A stretch of 64,000 bases of DNA from Lachnospiraceae bacterium. Its GTDB lineage: Bacteria > Bacillota > Clostridia > Lachnospirales > Lachnospiraceae. The translations under genes and the position numbers were made by a program. Of the stretch, positions 18,394 to 27,354 are shown piece after piece. The stretch is taken from the NCBI GenBank assembly GCA_014239155.1, contig JAAZZQ010000063.1:1-64000 (forward strand), written 5' to 3'. A model generated the notes under the pieces. That model worked only from the letters and a program-made list of their open reading frames with translations, searched no databases and was not told the DNA's origin. Numbering within the stretch: position 1 is the first letter of the stretch; every line of letters begins with the position of its first letter.

Positions 18394-20121
18394 ATGAGTT
18401 TTATGGATGAATTTAACTTCTGGCTCAATGATGATTACTTTGACCAGGCAACAAAGGACGAGCTCTTAAAGATTAAGGACAATGAGAGCGAAATTGAGGA
18501 CCGTTTTTACAGGGAGCTTGAGTTTGGTACTGGTGGACTTAGAGGTGTAATTGGCGCAGGTACAAACCGCATGAACATTTACACAGTAAGAAAGACATCA
18601 CAGGGTCTGGCAAACTATATCATCAAAGCAAATGGGCAGGAGAAGGGGATTGCCATCGCATACGATTCACGTTTTATGTCTCCTGAGTTTGCTGATGAGG
18701 CAGCGCTGTGCATGGCAGCAAATGGGATTAAGGCATATGTGTTTGAGTCGCTGAGACCGACACCAGAGCTTTCTTTTGCTTTGAGGACACTTGGCTGCAT
18801 CTCTGGTATTGTTATCACAGCAAGCCACAATCCGCCAGAGTACAACGGCTACAAGGTATACTGGGAAGATGGCGCACAGATTACGGCACCCAAAGACAAA
18901 GACATTATTAATGAAGTGAAGGCTGTAACCGATTATCATACGGTCAAGACAATGGATAAACAGGAGGCGATCAATGCTGGTTTGTATCAGGTAATTGGCA
19001 AGGAAATTGATGACGCATACATGGTGGAATTAAAGAAACAGATTATTCATCCAGATGTGATTCAGGCGGTTGCAGATGACATTAAGATTGTATATACACC
19101 ACTGTGTGGAACTGGAAACAAGCCAGTGAGAAGAATCCTTTCAGAACTTGGTTTTAAGAATGTATATGTTGTGCCAGAGCAGGAAAATCCGGATCCCAAG
19201 TTTACAACATTGGACTATCCAAATCCAGAAGATCCAAAGGCATTTACATATGCCTTAAAGCTTGCAAAAGAGAAGAATGCAGATATTGTGCTTGCGACAG
19301 ACCCAGATGCAGACAGACTAGGCATCTATGCGCTTGATACAAAGAGCGGAGAGTACAAGGCGTTTACAGGCAATATGTCGGGTATGTTGATTGCAGAATA
19401 TATTCTAAGAGAACGCAGAGCTACAGGAACAATGCCTGAAAATCCTGCACTTGTCACAACGATTGTGACAACAAATATGACAGCGCCTATCACAAAAGCG
19501 TATGATGTAAAGTTGATTGAGGTGCTCACAGGATTTAAGTTTATTGGTGAGCAGATTAAGTTGTTTGAGCAGACTGGATCTAACAATTATGTGTTTGGTC
19601 TTGAGGAGAGCTATGGATGTCTTGCAGGAACACATGCGAGAGATAAAGATGCGGTTGTCGCGGTAATGTGTCTGTGTGAAGTTGCTGCATGGTGCAAGAA
19701 GAATGGCAAGACGCTTTATGATATGATGCTTGAGGTTTATGAAAAGTATGGTTACTACAAAGAGACACAATATGCAATCACAATGAAAGGTATTGATGGC
19801 TCAAAGCAGATTGCGGCACTGATGGACAAATTCCGTAACAATCCGCCTAGAAAATTTGGCGAGTTGGAAGTTGTGCGTGTAAGAGACTATGAGAACGATG
19901 TTATCACAGAGCTTGAGAGCGGCAAAACCTATCCAACAGGGCTGCCAAAGTCCAATGTACTTTATTTTGACCTTACAAATGATTCTTGGTGCTGTGCAAG
20001 ACCTTCTGGTACAGAACCCAAGATTAAGTTTTACATGGGTGTTAAGGGAACAAGCTTAGAGGATGCCCAGAAAAAGGTAGAAGACTTGACGAATGAGGTT
20101 AAGGCTGTTATCGAAGAATAA
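18394..20121 (+). CDS. Phosphoglucomutase / phosphomannomutase (alpha-D-phosphohexomutase)
   Basis: It interconverts glucose 6-phosphate and glucose 1-phosphate, thereby feeding RmlA. The phosphoserine loop ITASHNPPEYNGYK places the active-site serine at residue 144. The metal loop ATDPDADRLG has Asp303, 305 and 307; the sugar-binding FGLEESYGCL and the phosphate-binding SGTEPKIKFY near the end complete the family set. The 575-residue length fits the PgcA-type enzymes of Firmicutes. ATG at 18394 follows TGGAGGTAGCAGT; an in-frame start 51 bases upstream has no ribosome site. A strong hairpin follows at 20141, so this gene may be its own transcription unit. Confidence 0.93.
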   Translation: MSFMDEFNFWLNDDYFDQATKDELLKIKDNESEIEDRFYRELEFGTGGLRGVIGAGTNRMNIYTVRKTSQGLANYIIKANGQEKGIAIAYDSRFMSPEFADEAALCMAANGIKAYVFESLRPTPELSFALRTLGCISGIVITASHNPPEYNGYKVYWEDGAQITAPKDKDIINEVKAVTDYHTVKTMDKQEAINAGLYQVIGKEIDDAYMVELKKQIIHPDVIQAVADDIKIVYTPLCGTGNKPVRRILSELGFKNVYVVPEQENPDPKFTTLDYPNPEDPKAFTYALKLAKEKNADIVLATDPDADRLGIYALDTKSGEYKAFTGNMSGMLIAEYILRERRATGTMPENPALVTTIVTTNMTAPITKAYDVKLIEVLTGFKFIGEQIKLFEQTGSNNYVFGLEESYGCLAGTHARDKDAVVAVMCLCEVAAWCKKNGKTLYDMMLEVYEKYGYYKETQYAITMKGIDGSKQIAALMDKFRNNPPRKFGELEVVRVRDYENDVITELESGKTYPTGLPKSNVLYFDLTNDSWCCARPSGTEPKIKFYMGVKGTSLEDAQKKVEDLTNEVKAVIEE

Positions 20122-20140
20122 AGAATAAGCGGCAAGTTAG

Positions 20141-20180
20141 ATGAAACCGGACGCTGCGGGCGGCAGTTGTCTGGTTTCAT
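20141..20180 (+). terminator. Strong hairpin after the phosphoglucomutase gene
   Basis: ATGAAACCGGAC...GCTGC pairs with GGCAGTT..GTCTGGTTTCAT across 20141-20180: about 17 pairs with one G-T wobble near the base and a single bulge. The following bases (TTCGTG) are only weakly T-rich, so it may be a terminator or an attenuator in front of the GtrA gene. It also argues against an in-frame ATG at 20141 being used. Confidence 0.5.
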
Positions 20181-20209
20181 TTCGTGAGAAGAGTGGAGTG
20201 TTAACCGAT

Positions 20210-20665
20210 ATGAATAGATTGCTGGCGCAGATTATGAAATTTGGTGTGGTGGGCGTAGCTTGTTTTTTGATTGACTATGTGATTGGGATTGTGGTGTTGA
20301 ATATTATCTTGAAACTGAGCGGTGAACAGTATTTTGAACTTGCCTCTATGGCGGGTTCCGCGCTGGGATTTACAGTTTCTGTAATTATAAATTATATCTT
20401 GAGTTTTAAGTTTGTGTTTGAGCGCAAGGAAGACCTCAACCGTAAGGCTGAGTTTGTTGTCTTTATTGTGTTGAGCGTGATTGGGTTGGGGCTGAATCAG
20501 TTTATTATCTGGGTATGTGTGGGACCGCTTTATGGAAATGTAGCGTTCCTGCGCAGACTATTAAATTATAATTTTGCATACACAGGTGCGAAGGTAGTGG
20601 CGACAGCGGTTGTAATGGTGTACAATTTTGTTAGCAGAAAGATATTTTTGGAGAAGAAAGCATAG
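20210..20665 (+). CDS. GtrA family membrane protein
   Basis: A small protein of four membrane segments with the GtrA pattern: KFGVVGVACFLIDYVIG opening, SALGFTVSVIINYILSFKFVF in the middle, and the Arg/Lys-rich C-terminus ending VYNFVSRKIFLEKK. By family, GtrA proteins help flip or deliver lipid-linked sugars such as undecaprenyl-phosphate glucose across the membrane for polymer decoration. The 151-residue length is typical. ATG at 20210 follows GTGGAGTG; the upstream ATG at 20141 lies within a hairpin and would add unrelated residues. Its place between the mutase and a glycosyltransferase suggests side-chain addition to the wall polymer (inference). Confidence 0.88.
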   Translation: MNRLLAQIMKFGVVGVACFLIDYVIGIVVLNIILKLSGEQYFELASMAGSALGFTVSVIINYILSFKFVFERKEDLNRKAEFVVFIVLSVIGLGLNQFIIWVCVGPLYGNVAFLRRLLNYNFAYTGAKVVATAVVMVYNFVSRKIFLEKKA

Positions 20666-20679
20666 AGCGGGGGATTGCT

Positions 20680-22035
20680 ATGTCATTGGCACAGAATATT
20701 AGAAAGACAATCAATTACAGTAAAAAGAATGGATATACAGAGGCGGCAGTTGCAGCGTGGGAGCGGGTGACGGCAAAGTATTATGCCAATTATGATTATC
20801 ATGCACCCAATGAGGAAGTCTTAGCGAGGCAAAGAGCAGACAAAAGTGTATCTGATATTAAATTTTCAATATTAGTGCCAGCGTATGAGACGCAGGCAGT
20901 CTATATGAGTGCGCTGATAGAGAGCTGCATTGTGCAGACTTATGAGAATTGGGAGCTTGTTATTGCAGACGGAAGTGAAAAGAATACAGTTAGCGATTTG
21001 GTCCATCAGTATCAGGATACAAGGATACGATATGTTTGTCTGGAAGGCAACAATGGGATTGCCGAGAACACCAATCAGGCGATTGCCTCTGCAACAGGCG
21101 ATTACTATGGTTTGCTAGACCATGACGATTTGTTGACTCCGGATGCTTTGTATGAGATGGCGCGCGCTGTACAAAAGAGTCGCCCAATTTTAGCGTATTC
21201 TGACGAGGACAAGTGTGATATATCAGGAAAACATTTTTATGACCCGCATTTTAAGCTTGATTTTAATTTGGATTTGCTTTTGACGAACAATTATATCTGT
21301 CATTTTATGGCTGTCCGCGCAGACATACTCAAAAAGTTGCAGATTAGAAAAGAGTATGATGGTTCACAGGACTATGATATTATTCTAAGGATTGTGAGTA
21401 ATCTTTTGATAAAGGAAAAGGAGAATAAGGAGGCAAGGCCAGTGGAGGAATTTATTGTGCATGTGCCAAAAGTGCTCTATCACTGGCGGTGTCATGAAAA
21501 TTCTACAGCGGATAATCCACAGAGCAAAATGTATGCATATGAGGCTGGGAAAAAGGCATTGATTGACTTTGCATCGCGCATGGGCTGGAAAGTTGATGTC
21601 CGTCACAATAAACATCTTGGATTTTATCGAATCGAATATGGAGACAGTATTCTTACGCACAGACCAGATTTGGCTGCGGTTGGCGGTTTTGTCACAAAAC
21701 GTGGCAAAGTGATATCTGGTATCTACCAAGGACAACCTTTATTGTATGCTGGTTATATGAACAGGATGGATTTGTATCAGAATACCACATGGCTTGATTT
21801 GCGCAATATGGCGGTCAACAAGGCATATCAGTCTGTCTATGAGGATGTTACAGGGCATTCGTACATCAGTACGCTTCCTGCGGAGGAAAAAGAGTTGCCA
21901 CAGTGGATTCAGGACCTAGGGCGAACTACAGAGGGGAACAAGAAGCTGATGGAACTTAGCCAAGAGCTGTGTAAGCGCTTGATAAAAAACCGGGCAAGGT
22001 TGTTGTTGGATCCCGTTTGTGTGAGAAAAATATGA
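20680..22035 (+). CDS. Glycosyltransferase family 2
   Basis: One GT2 domain starts near residue 66 (KFSILVPAYETQAVYMS), with ADGSEKN, GNNGIAENTNQAI, and the metal-binding LLDHDDLLTPDALYE. Then come YSDEDKCD, DGSQDYDIILRI and LYHWRCHENSTAD. These match domain one of the gene at 16269 closely in order and spacing. A short helical lead (residues 1-60) and a C-terminal tail of about 110 residues with no recognised domain flank it. ATG at 20680 follows GCGGGGGATTGCT. It likely transfers one sugar in the cytoplasm during wall-polymer synthesis; donor and acceptor are not visible in the sequence. Confidence 0.87.
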   Translation: MSLAQNIRKTINYSKKNGYTEAAVAAWERVTAKYYANYDYHAPNEEVLARQRADKSVSDIKFSILVPAYETQAVYMSALIESCIVQTYENWELVIADGSEKNTVSDLVHQYQDTRIRYVCLEGNNGIAENTNQAIASATGDYYGLLDHDDLLTPDALYEMARAVQKSRPILAYSDEDKCDISGKHFYDPHFKLDFNLDLLLTNNYICHFMAVRADILKKLQIRKEYDGSQDYDIILRIVSNLLIKEKENKEARPVEEFIVHVPKVLYHWRCHENSTADNPQSKMYAYEAGKKALIDFASRMGWKVDVRHNKHLGFYRIEYGDSILTHRPDLAAVGGFVTKRGKVISGIYQGQPLLYAGYMNRMDLYQNTTWLDLRNMAVNKAYQSVYEDVTGHSYISTLPAEEKELPQWIQDLGRTTEGNKKLMELSQELCKRLIKNRARLLLDPVCVRKI

Positions 22036-22085
22036 AAGTGTGAAGGGCAGCAGCTTTAGTTGCTGGACAAGGTTGAAAGTAGGGT

Positions 22086-23063
22086 ATGATAAAGTCAACA
22101 ATTGTGATACCAAATTTTAATGGTATGCAATATATACAAACTTGTCTTGAGAGTTTGTATAGCGGAACCACAAAAGAGATTGCAGTGATTGTGGTGGATA
22201 ATGCCTCGACAGACGGGAGTATGGAGCTGGTGCGGGATCAGTTTCCACAGGTGAAATTAGTTGTCAATCAGACCAACACAGGGTTTAGTCATGCAGTCAA
22301 TCAAGGAATTCGCCTGAGCAATACGCCATATGTGATTTTGCTAAACAATGACACGCAGGCGGATCTATCGTTTGTGCATGAGTTGGAAAAAGTGATGGAT
22401 AACGACAATCGGAAACGATTGTTCTCTGCTTCTGCAAAGCTTATCTCGCTGTATGATAAAGAGAAGATTGATGATGCAGGCGATTATTATTGCGCGTTGG
22501 GTTGGGCGTTTGCAAGGGGCAAGGGAAAGAGTGCAACACACTATGACCGAGACTGTGATATTTTTGCAGCGTGTGCAGGAGCGGCTATCTATCGCAGGGA
22601 ATTGCTGGAAGAGAATCAGGTCGGATTGTTTGATGAGGAGCATTTTGCATACTTTGAGGATATTGACCTAGGCTATCGTGCAAAAATTTTTGGATATAGA
22701 AATCGATTTGCGGCAAACTCTATAGTATACCATGCAGGAAGCGCCACGAGTGGTTCGCGGTACAATGCATTTAAGACCAGATTAGCATCGAGAAACAGTG
22801 TCTATCTGATTTATAAAAATATGCCAGTTTTGCAGATTTTGCTGAATTTGCCGCTTCTAATTACAGGTTTTTTGATAAAAATGTTATTTTTTATTAGAAG
22901 AGGAATGGGAAGAGAATATATAACAGGTCTTTGGAAAGGAATTGAGCTTTCAGTGGGACCCGCCGGAAGAAGGCACAGGCAGCGCTTTGAAAAGAAGAGA
23001 ATCAGAAATTACGTGTTGATACAGTTTGAACTTTGGAGGAATTTGTTTCGGCTTTTTGCATGA
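22086..23063 (+). CDS. Glycosyltransferase family 2, rhamnosyltransferase-like
   Basis: A compact GT2 enzyme opening STIVIPNFNGMQYIQTCL, with VVDNASTDGS, TGFSHAVNQGI, the metal-binding LLNNDTQADLSF, YFEDIDLGYRAKIFG (acidic base region) and YHAGSATSGSRYN. This profile resembles RfbF/WbbL-type rhamnosyltransferases. A hydrophobic stretch near residues 240-275 (LQILLNLPLLITGFLIKMLFFI) is a possible membrane contact. At 325 residues it has the normal family length. The ribosome site (AAGTAGGG) is weak. rml genes in the same locus make dTDP-rhamnose a likely donor, but that is inference. Confidence 0.85.
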   Translation: MIKSTIVIPNFNGMQYIQTCLESLYSGTTKEIAVIVVDNASTDGSMELVRDQFPQVKLVVNQTNTGFSHAVNQGIRLSNTPYVILLNNDTQADLSFVHELEKVMDNDNRKRLFSASAKLISLYDKEKIDDAGDYYCALGWAFARGKGKSATHYDRDCDIFAACAGAAIYRRELLEENQVGLFDEEHFAYFEDIDLGYRAKIFGYRNRFAANSIVYHAGSATSGSRYNAFKTRLASRNSVYLIYKNMPVLQILLNLPLLITGFLIKMLFFIRRGMGREYITGLWKGIELSVGPAGRRHRQRFEKKRIRNYVLIQFELWRNLFRLFA

Positions 23064-23070
23064 GTTAAAA

Positions 23071-23110
23071 AAAAAGTTGTACTTTTTGCTCAAATATTGT
23101 AGAATATAAT
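23071..23110 (+). promoter_or_regulatory. Small hairpin and a consensus -10 box before the initiating transferase
   Basis: AAAAAGT-TGT-ACTTTTT (23071-23087) forms a short AT hairpin just past the previous stop, and a perfect TATAAT lies at 23105-23110. No convincing -35 sits 16-18 bases upstream (TTGTAC at 23077 is 22 bases away). A weak promoter is possible. Confidence 0.3.
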
Positions 23111-23147
23111 GAGTTAAATTCTTTCCATTGGAATTAAGGTGAAGAAA

Positions 23148-24557
23148 TTGATAAGAGATAATCAGAAGTATTTTAACAGACTGCTGGTTTTGCTCGATGC
23201 ACTGGTTATAGGAGCCTCTTACTGGCTTTCTTGGTTTTTGTGGCTCGGCGGATATGTGAAAGAAAATGACCCCGGTACAGGTATTTTGGCAGTGCAGATT
23301 TATTTCACTGCATTTGTCGTAATCGTTCCGGGATATCTGATTCTGTACAATACGTTTGATCTGTATTCATCCAAGCGTACAGCAAAGACAGTATACGAGA
23401 TTTTTAATATTATAAGGGCAAATACCATTGGGCTTCTGGCGGTTATGGTAGTACTTTTTGCGATTAATATCCCAGATTTTTCGCGTGGTATGATTGGTGT
23501 TTTCTACGGAATAAACATTGTGGCAGAGTCGCTTATGCGAAAATCTGTTCGATATGGACTGCGACGAATGCGCAAGAAAGGCTACAATGTCAAGCATATT
23601 CTACTGGTGGGATACTCGCGTGCGGCGGAGGAATATATCAATAAGATTAAGGCGAATCCTGAGTGGGGATACGAGGTCTGTGGTATATTGGATGACCATG
23701 TTCCTGTTGGAGCTGTCTATAAAGGGGTTCAAGTGACAGGAGAAATTGACGCGCTAAACGCCATACTACCAGAGAATAGGCTGGATGAGATTGGTATTAC
23801 GCTTTCTTTGTCAGATTATGACAGACTAGAAAGTATTGTTAATATCTGTGAGAAATCAGGAGTTCATACAAAGTTTATTCCCGATTACAATAGCGTCATT
23901 CCAAGCAGACCCTATCTGGAAGATCTTGATGGGCTTGCAGTGGTAAATATTAGGAGAGTACCACTTAACAATATGGCAAACATGTTAATAAAACGGTTGG
24001 TGGACATTGTAGGCGCGTTGGTTGCTATTATATTGTCTTCTCCGTTTATGCTGGCGGCAGCAATTAGTGTAAAAGCGACGAGCAGAGGACCTCTGATTTT
24101 TAAGCAAGAGAGGGTAGGGTTGCACAACAAGCCTTTCCAGATGTATAAATTTCGGAGCATGGAGGTACAAAGTAGCGCTGATGAAAAGAAAGGCTGGACG
24201 ACTAAAAATGATCCGAGAGTTACAAAAGTGGGCAGGATTCTCCGGAGTACGAGTATCGATGAGCTTCCACAGTTTTTTAATGTGTTAAAGGGGGATATGA
24301 GTCTGATCGGTCCGCGCCCTGAGAGACCTCTTTTTGTTGAAAAATTTAAGGAAGAGATTCCCAGATATATGATTAAACATCAAGTACGGCCTGGGATAAC
24401 GGGATGGGCACAGGTAAATGGATATAGGGGAGATACCTCGATTAAAAAGCGAATTGAGTATGATCTTTACTATATTGAAAACTGGTCGATGACATTTGAT
24501 TTGAAAATTTTATTTCTTACAGTATTTAAAGGATTTATTAATAAAAATGCTTATTAA
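23148..24557 (+). CDS. Undecaprenyl-phosphate phosphosugar transferase (WbaP-like, polymer initiation)
   Basis: It transfers a phosphosugar from a nucleotide sugar to undecaprenyl phosphate, the committed step of polymer synthesis. Four to five membrane segments fill residues 10-130, then a Rossmann-like CoA-binding domain (HILLVGYSRAAEEYI), then the catalytic bacterial sugar transferase domain: KRLVDIVGALVAI hairpin, KQERVGLHNKPFQMYKFRSM, STSIDELPQFFNVLKGDMS, IGPRPERP and RPGITGWAQVNGYRG. The start is taken as TTG at 23148, six bases after AAGGTGA, because relatives I recall start at the equivalent IRDNQKYFN; GTG at 23139 is the alternative. The sugar transferred cannot be read from sequence. 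Confidence 0.9.
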   Translation: MIRDNQKYFNRLLVLLDALVIGASYWLSWFLWLGGYVKENDPGTGILAVQIYFTAFVVIVPGYLILYNTFDLYSSKRTAKTVYEIFNIIRANTIGLLAVMVVLFAINIPDFSRGMIGVFYGINIVAESLMRKSVRYGLRRMRKKGYNVKHILLVGYSRAAEEYINKIKANPEWGYEVCGILDDHVPVGAVYKGVQVTGEIDALNAILPENRLDEIGITLSLSDYDRLESIVNICEKSGVHTKFIPDYNSVIPSRPYLEDLDGLAVVNIRRVPLNNMANMLIKRLVDIVGALVAIILSSPFMLAAAISVKATSRGPLIFKQERVGLHNKPFQMYKFRSMEVQSSADEKKGWTTKNDPRVTKVGRILRSTSIDELPQFFNVLKGDMSLIGPRPERPLFVEKFKEEIPRYMIKHQVRPGITGWAQVNGYRGDTSIKKRIEYDLYYIENWSMTFDLKILFLTVFKGFINKNAY

Positions 24558-24732
24558 GGAATTGTAGGAAAATAAGTGATACAGATTGCGTAGGATATTT
24601 CTTCGAGATTGTAGGCAAAAAACATAGGTGTAGCGGGCTGCAGCAAGGCTTTCTGTAAGCACTTTTCTATCAATAATTCTGTGCAGAAGTACAAATTTGT
24701 GGGCCGCTTTTGGCAGCATGGAGGTTTATAAA

Positions 24733-26319
24733 ATGCAGGAGTATGATAATAATCAAAATAATAATATCAGGAGGATGCCAAGCGGCAGTGACAGACAGCC
24801 GAGAAGTCAGATGCAGAGTGGTCAAGCAAGAAGACCTGTATCAAGACCAGTGCGTCAGGGGATGGCAGAGAGTCAGTCAAGACCAGTGCGTCAGGGGACT
24901 ACGTCCAGTCAAAGACCAATGCGTCAGAATGCGTCGGAGAGTCAGTCAAGGTCCATGCATCAGAGAACTGTAGAAGACCAGTCAAGGTCCATGCGCCAAA
25001 GTACAGCGGAGGGACAGACAAGGCACAAACCAGCGAATGGACAGTCTGTAAGACCGATGCAGGGCGGTCAACCAAGGCCGACAGGGCAGGGAGGACCAAA
25101 CAATCAATCAAAGAGACCCGTGTCGGAGGTGCGGCCAACCAATAAAAAAGTACAAAACATGGCAGGAAGTGCACCAAAGAAAAAGAGTGGAAAAAACAAA
25201 AAAAGTTTGACCCCGCAACAAGCGTCAAAGAAAAAGAGAAAAAAGATTATACTGTTTATATCAGAAATTTTTTTGCTGCTGATACTAGTTGGTGCGCTGT
25301 GGGCAGTCAAAAAGTCACAGTTAATTCAATATGTTGATATAAAACCAGATGATGTGCATATCAATAAGGAAGTCCAACAGGTTATTGATGATGGCACTAC
25401 TACTATGAAAGGATACAGAAATATTGCGTTGTTTGGCGTGGACTCGCGCGATAAAGAACTTGATAAAAATACACGAACAGATGTAATTATGATTGCGTCG
25501 ATTAATCAGGACACAAAGAAAGTTAAGCTGGTGTCTGTGTACCGTGACACTTGGTTAAATCTATCAACAGATAAGTACAGCAAGGCAAATGCCGCTTATG
25601 CAAAAGGTGGAGCAAAGCAGGCAATCAGTATGCTCAATATGAACCTTGACATGGATATTACAGATTTTGTCACCGTGGGGTTTGATGCAGTAATTCATGT
25701 AATAGATGCAGTTGGCGGTGTTGAGATTAATGTGACTGAGGCAGAAATTAAAGACTTAAACAACTATCAGATTTCAATGGTAGGAAAGCAGACAGGATTG
25801 AATGCAAAAGGAGAGCCTAATTTTGAGGCAAAGGCGGGCGTGGATTATACTCCTGTCACAAAACCAGGCTTGCAGACATTAAATGGTTTGCAGGCGACAG
25901 CATATTCGCGTATCCGCTATGTTGGAGGAGATGGGGCGAGAACAGAAAGACAGAGAACGGTTCTGACACAGATGGCGAAAAAGGCAATGCAGATGAAGCC
26001 CGCCAAGATTGATGAGATTACAAATGCTGTGTTTAGTGAGATAGCGACGTCCCTCTCAATACAGGAAATTTTATCACTGCTTGCAGATATTGCAAGTTAT
26101 GATATTGGTGAGACGTCCGGTTTTCCATTTGCAGATCATGTGAAAATGAATGGACACGTGGGAAATCAGAGTGTTGTTGTACCAATCGATCTGAAAAAGA
26201 ATGTAACCTTGCTGCATGAGTTTTTGTTTGACGAACAAGATTATGTTCCATCAGAGACTGTAAAGGAGTGTAGCCAGCGTATTGCGGCAGAAACGGGTAT
26301 CAATTATAATGGAGAATAG
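24733..26319 (+). CDS. LytR-CpsA-Psr (LCP) wall-polymer ligase with basic repeat tail
   Basis: LCP enzymes move the finished polymer from its lipid carrier to peptidoglycan on the outer face of the membrane. Residues 1-170 form a cytoplasmic, Arg/Gln-rich low-complexity tail with repeats such as SQSRPVRQG and SQSRSMRQS, ending in a Lys-rich patch (KKKRKK). A membrane helix lies at about 172-192. The LCP domain follows: NIALFGVDSRD, TRTDVIMIASIN, VSVYRDTWLNL, YSRIRYVGGDGARTERQRTVL, carrying the conserved Arg and Asp that bind pyrophosphate. ATG at 24733 has GGAGGT seven bases upstream (24720-24725); earlier in-frame starts lack spacing. The long basic tail is unusual for the family. A terminator follows at 26328. 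Confidence 0.93.
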   Translation: MQEYDNNQNNNIRRMPSGSDRQPRSQMQSGQARRPVSRPVRQGMAESQSRPVRQGTTSSQRPMRQNASESQSRSMHQRTVEDQSRSMRQSTAEGQTRHKPANGQSVRPMQGGQPRPTGQGGPNNQSKRPVSEVRPTNKKVQNMAGSAPKKKSGKNKKSLTPQQASKKKRKKIILFISEIFLLLILVGALWAVKKSQLIQYVDIKPDDVHINKEVQQVIDDGTTTMKGYRNIALFGVDSRDKELDKNTRTDVIMIASINQDTKKVKLVSVYRDTWLNLSTDKYSKANAAYAKGGAKQAISMLNMNLDMDITDFVTVGFDAVIHVIDAVGGVEINVTEAEIKDLNNYQISMVGKQTGLNAKGEPNFEAKAGVDYTPVTKPGLQTLNGLQATAYSRIRYVGGDGARTERQRTVLTQMAKKAMQMKPAKIDEITNAVFSEIATSLSIQEILSLLADIASYDIGETSGFPFADHVKMNGHVGNQSVVVPIDLKKNVTLLHEFLFDEQDYVPSETVKECSQRIAAETGINYNGE

Positions 26320-26327
26320 AGGAGCCA

Positions 26328-26372
26328 AATAAGGGACCGTAACGTCGGTTCCTTATTGTCTTTGTCTTTTTC
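26328..26372 (+). terminator. Intrinsic terminator after the LCP gene
   Basis: AATAAGGGACCG (26328-26339) pairs with CGGTTCCTTATT (26346-26357), 12 pairs with one G-T wobble and a six-base loop, then a T-rich tail GTCTTTGTCTTTTT. It should end the transcript that contains the LCP gene. Confidence 0.85.
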
Positions 26373-26416
26373 AGCATATATTCTATCAGTAAATATAGAT
26401 TCAAAGGGGGATATTC

Positions 26417-27349
26417 ATGCAGTACAGTGTAGATGTCATTTTGCTGACCTACAAGCCCACAAAGCCAGTTCTCGGGTTGATTAGGGCATTAGAGGGGCAG
26501 ACGTATCCCGTGCGGAAAATTATTATTATGAATACGGAAGAACGGTACTTTTACAGTCTTTTTTATGGGACAGGCTTTCTGGAAAAGTACAAAAATATTG
26601 AGGTTCATCACCTTTCAGAGAAGGAATTTGACCACGGAAGGACAAGGGCAAAAGGGGTGCAATACTCCAAATCAGATGTCTTTGTATGCATGACGCAGGA
26701 TGCTATGCCAGTGGATGATCGACTGATTCAAAATTTGGTTTGCGCATTGACCAGACAGGATAATATTGCTGCCGCATATGCAAGGCAACTTCCGCGTTCT
26801 GATTGTCGTGAAATTGAGAAATACACAAGAAGTTTTAATTATCCGAAGAATTCTTTTGTGAAATCGTTGCAAGATGTGGATCAGCTTGGCATTAAAACTT
26901 TTTTCTGCTCCAATGTATGCGCTGCCTATAATCGTGAGATTTATGAGAATATGGGCGGATTTGTGAAGAGGGCAATCTTTAATGAGGATATGATTTATGC
27001 GGGGCATGCAGTCAACGCGGGTTACAGTATCGCTTATGCCGCCGATGCGTGTGTGCAGCATTCACACAATTATACTTGTATGCAACAGTTTCATAGAAAT
27101 TTTGATTTGGGAGTTTCTCAGGCAGAACACCCTGAAGTATTTCATATTGTATCTTCGGAACGGGAGGGTGTGAAGTTGATTCGGGATACGATTCGGTATC
27201 TGTGCAAGACAGGACACAAAAGATTGATACCATATCTGTTTGTGTCAAGTGCTTTTAAACTTATTGGGTATCAGTTGGGAAAGCATTTTCAGTCTCTTCC
27301 GGCTGGCATGGTGCGACGATGCAGTGCTAGCAAGACATATTGGGACTAA
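26417..27349 (+). CDS. Glycosyltransferase family 2 (rhamnosyltransferase-like)
   Basis: The GT2 fold opens SVDVILLTYKPTKPVLGLIRAL, continues TEERYFYSLFYG, HHLSEKEFDHGRTRAKG, and the metal-binding CMTQDAMPVDD (TQDAMP in place of DxD). SNVCAAYNREIYENMGGF and the acidic FNEDMIYAGHAV follow. This set, with EFDHGRTR and TQDAMP, is typical of rhamnosyltransferases. At 310 residues it is complete. ATG at 26417 is preceded by AAAGGGGG. It stands alone between a terminator (26328) and the structured region before glmS, so it may have its own promoter, though none is clear in the short gap. Confidence 0.86.
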   Translation: MQYSVDVILLTYKPTKPVLGLIRALEGQTYPVRKIIIMNTEERYFYSLFYGTGFLEKYKNIEVHHLSEKEFDHGRTRAKGVQYSKSDVFVCMTQDAMPVDDRLIQNLVCALTRQDNIAAAYARQLPRSDCREIEKYTRSFNYPKNSFVKSLQDVDQLGIKTFFCSNVCAAYNREIYENMGGFVKRAIFNEDMIYAGHAVNAGYSIAYAADACVQHSHNYTCMQQFHRNFDLGVSQAEHPEVFHIVSSEREGVKLIRDTIRYLCKTGHKRLIPYLFVSSAFKLIGYQLGKHFQSLPAGMVRRCSASKTYWD

Positions 27350-27354
27350 AATGA

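Noticed and set aside
20141-20209. Upstream ATG for the GtrA gene
   Set aside because: It sits inside a strong hairpin and has no ribosome site; ATG at 20210 gives the usual GtrA start.
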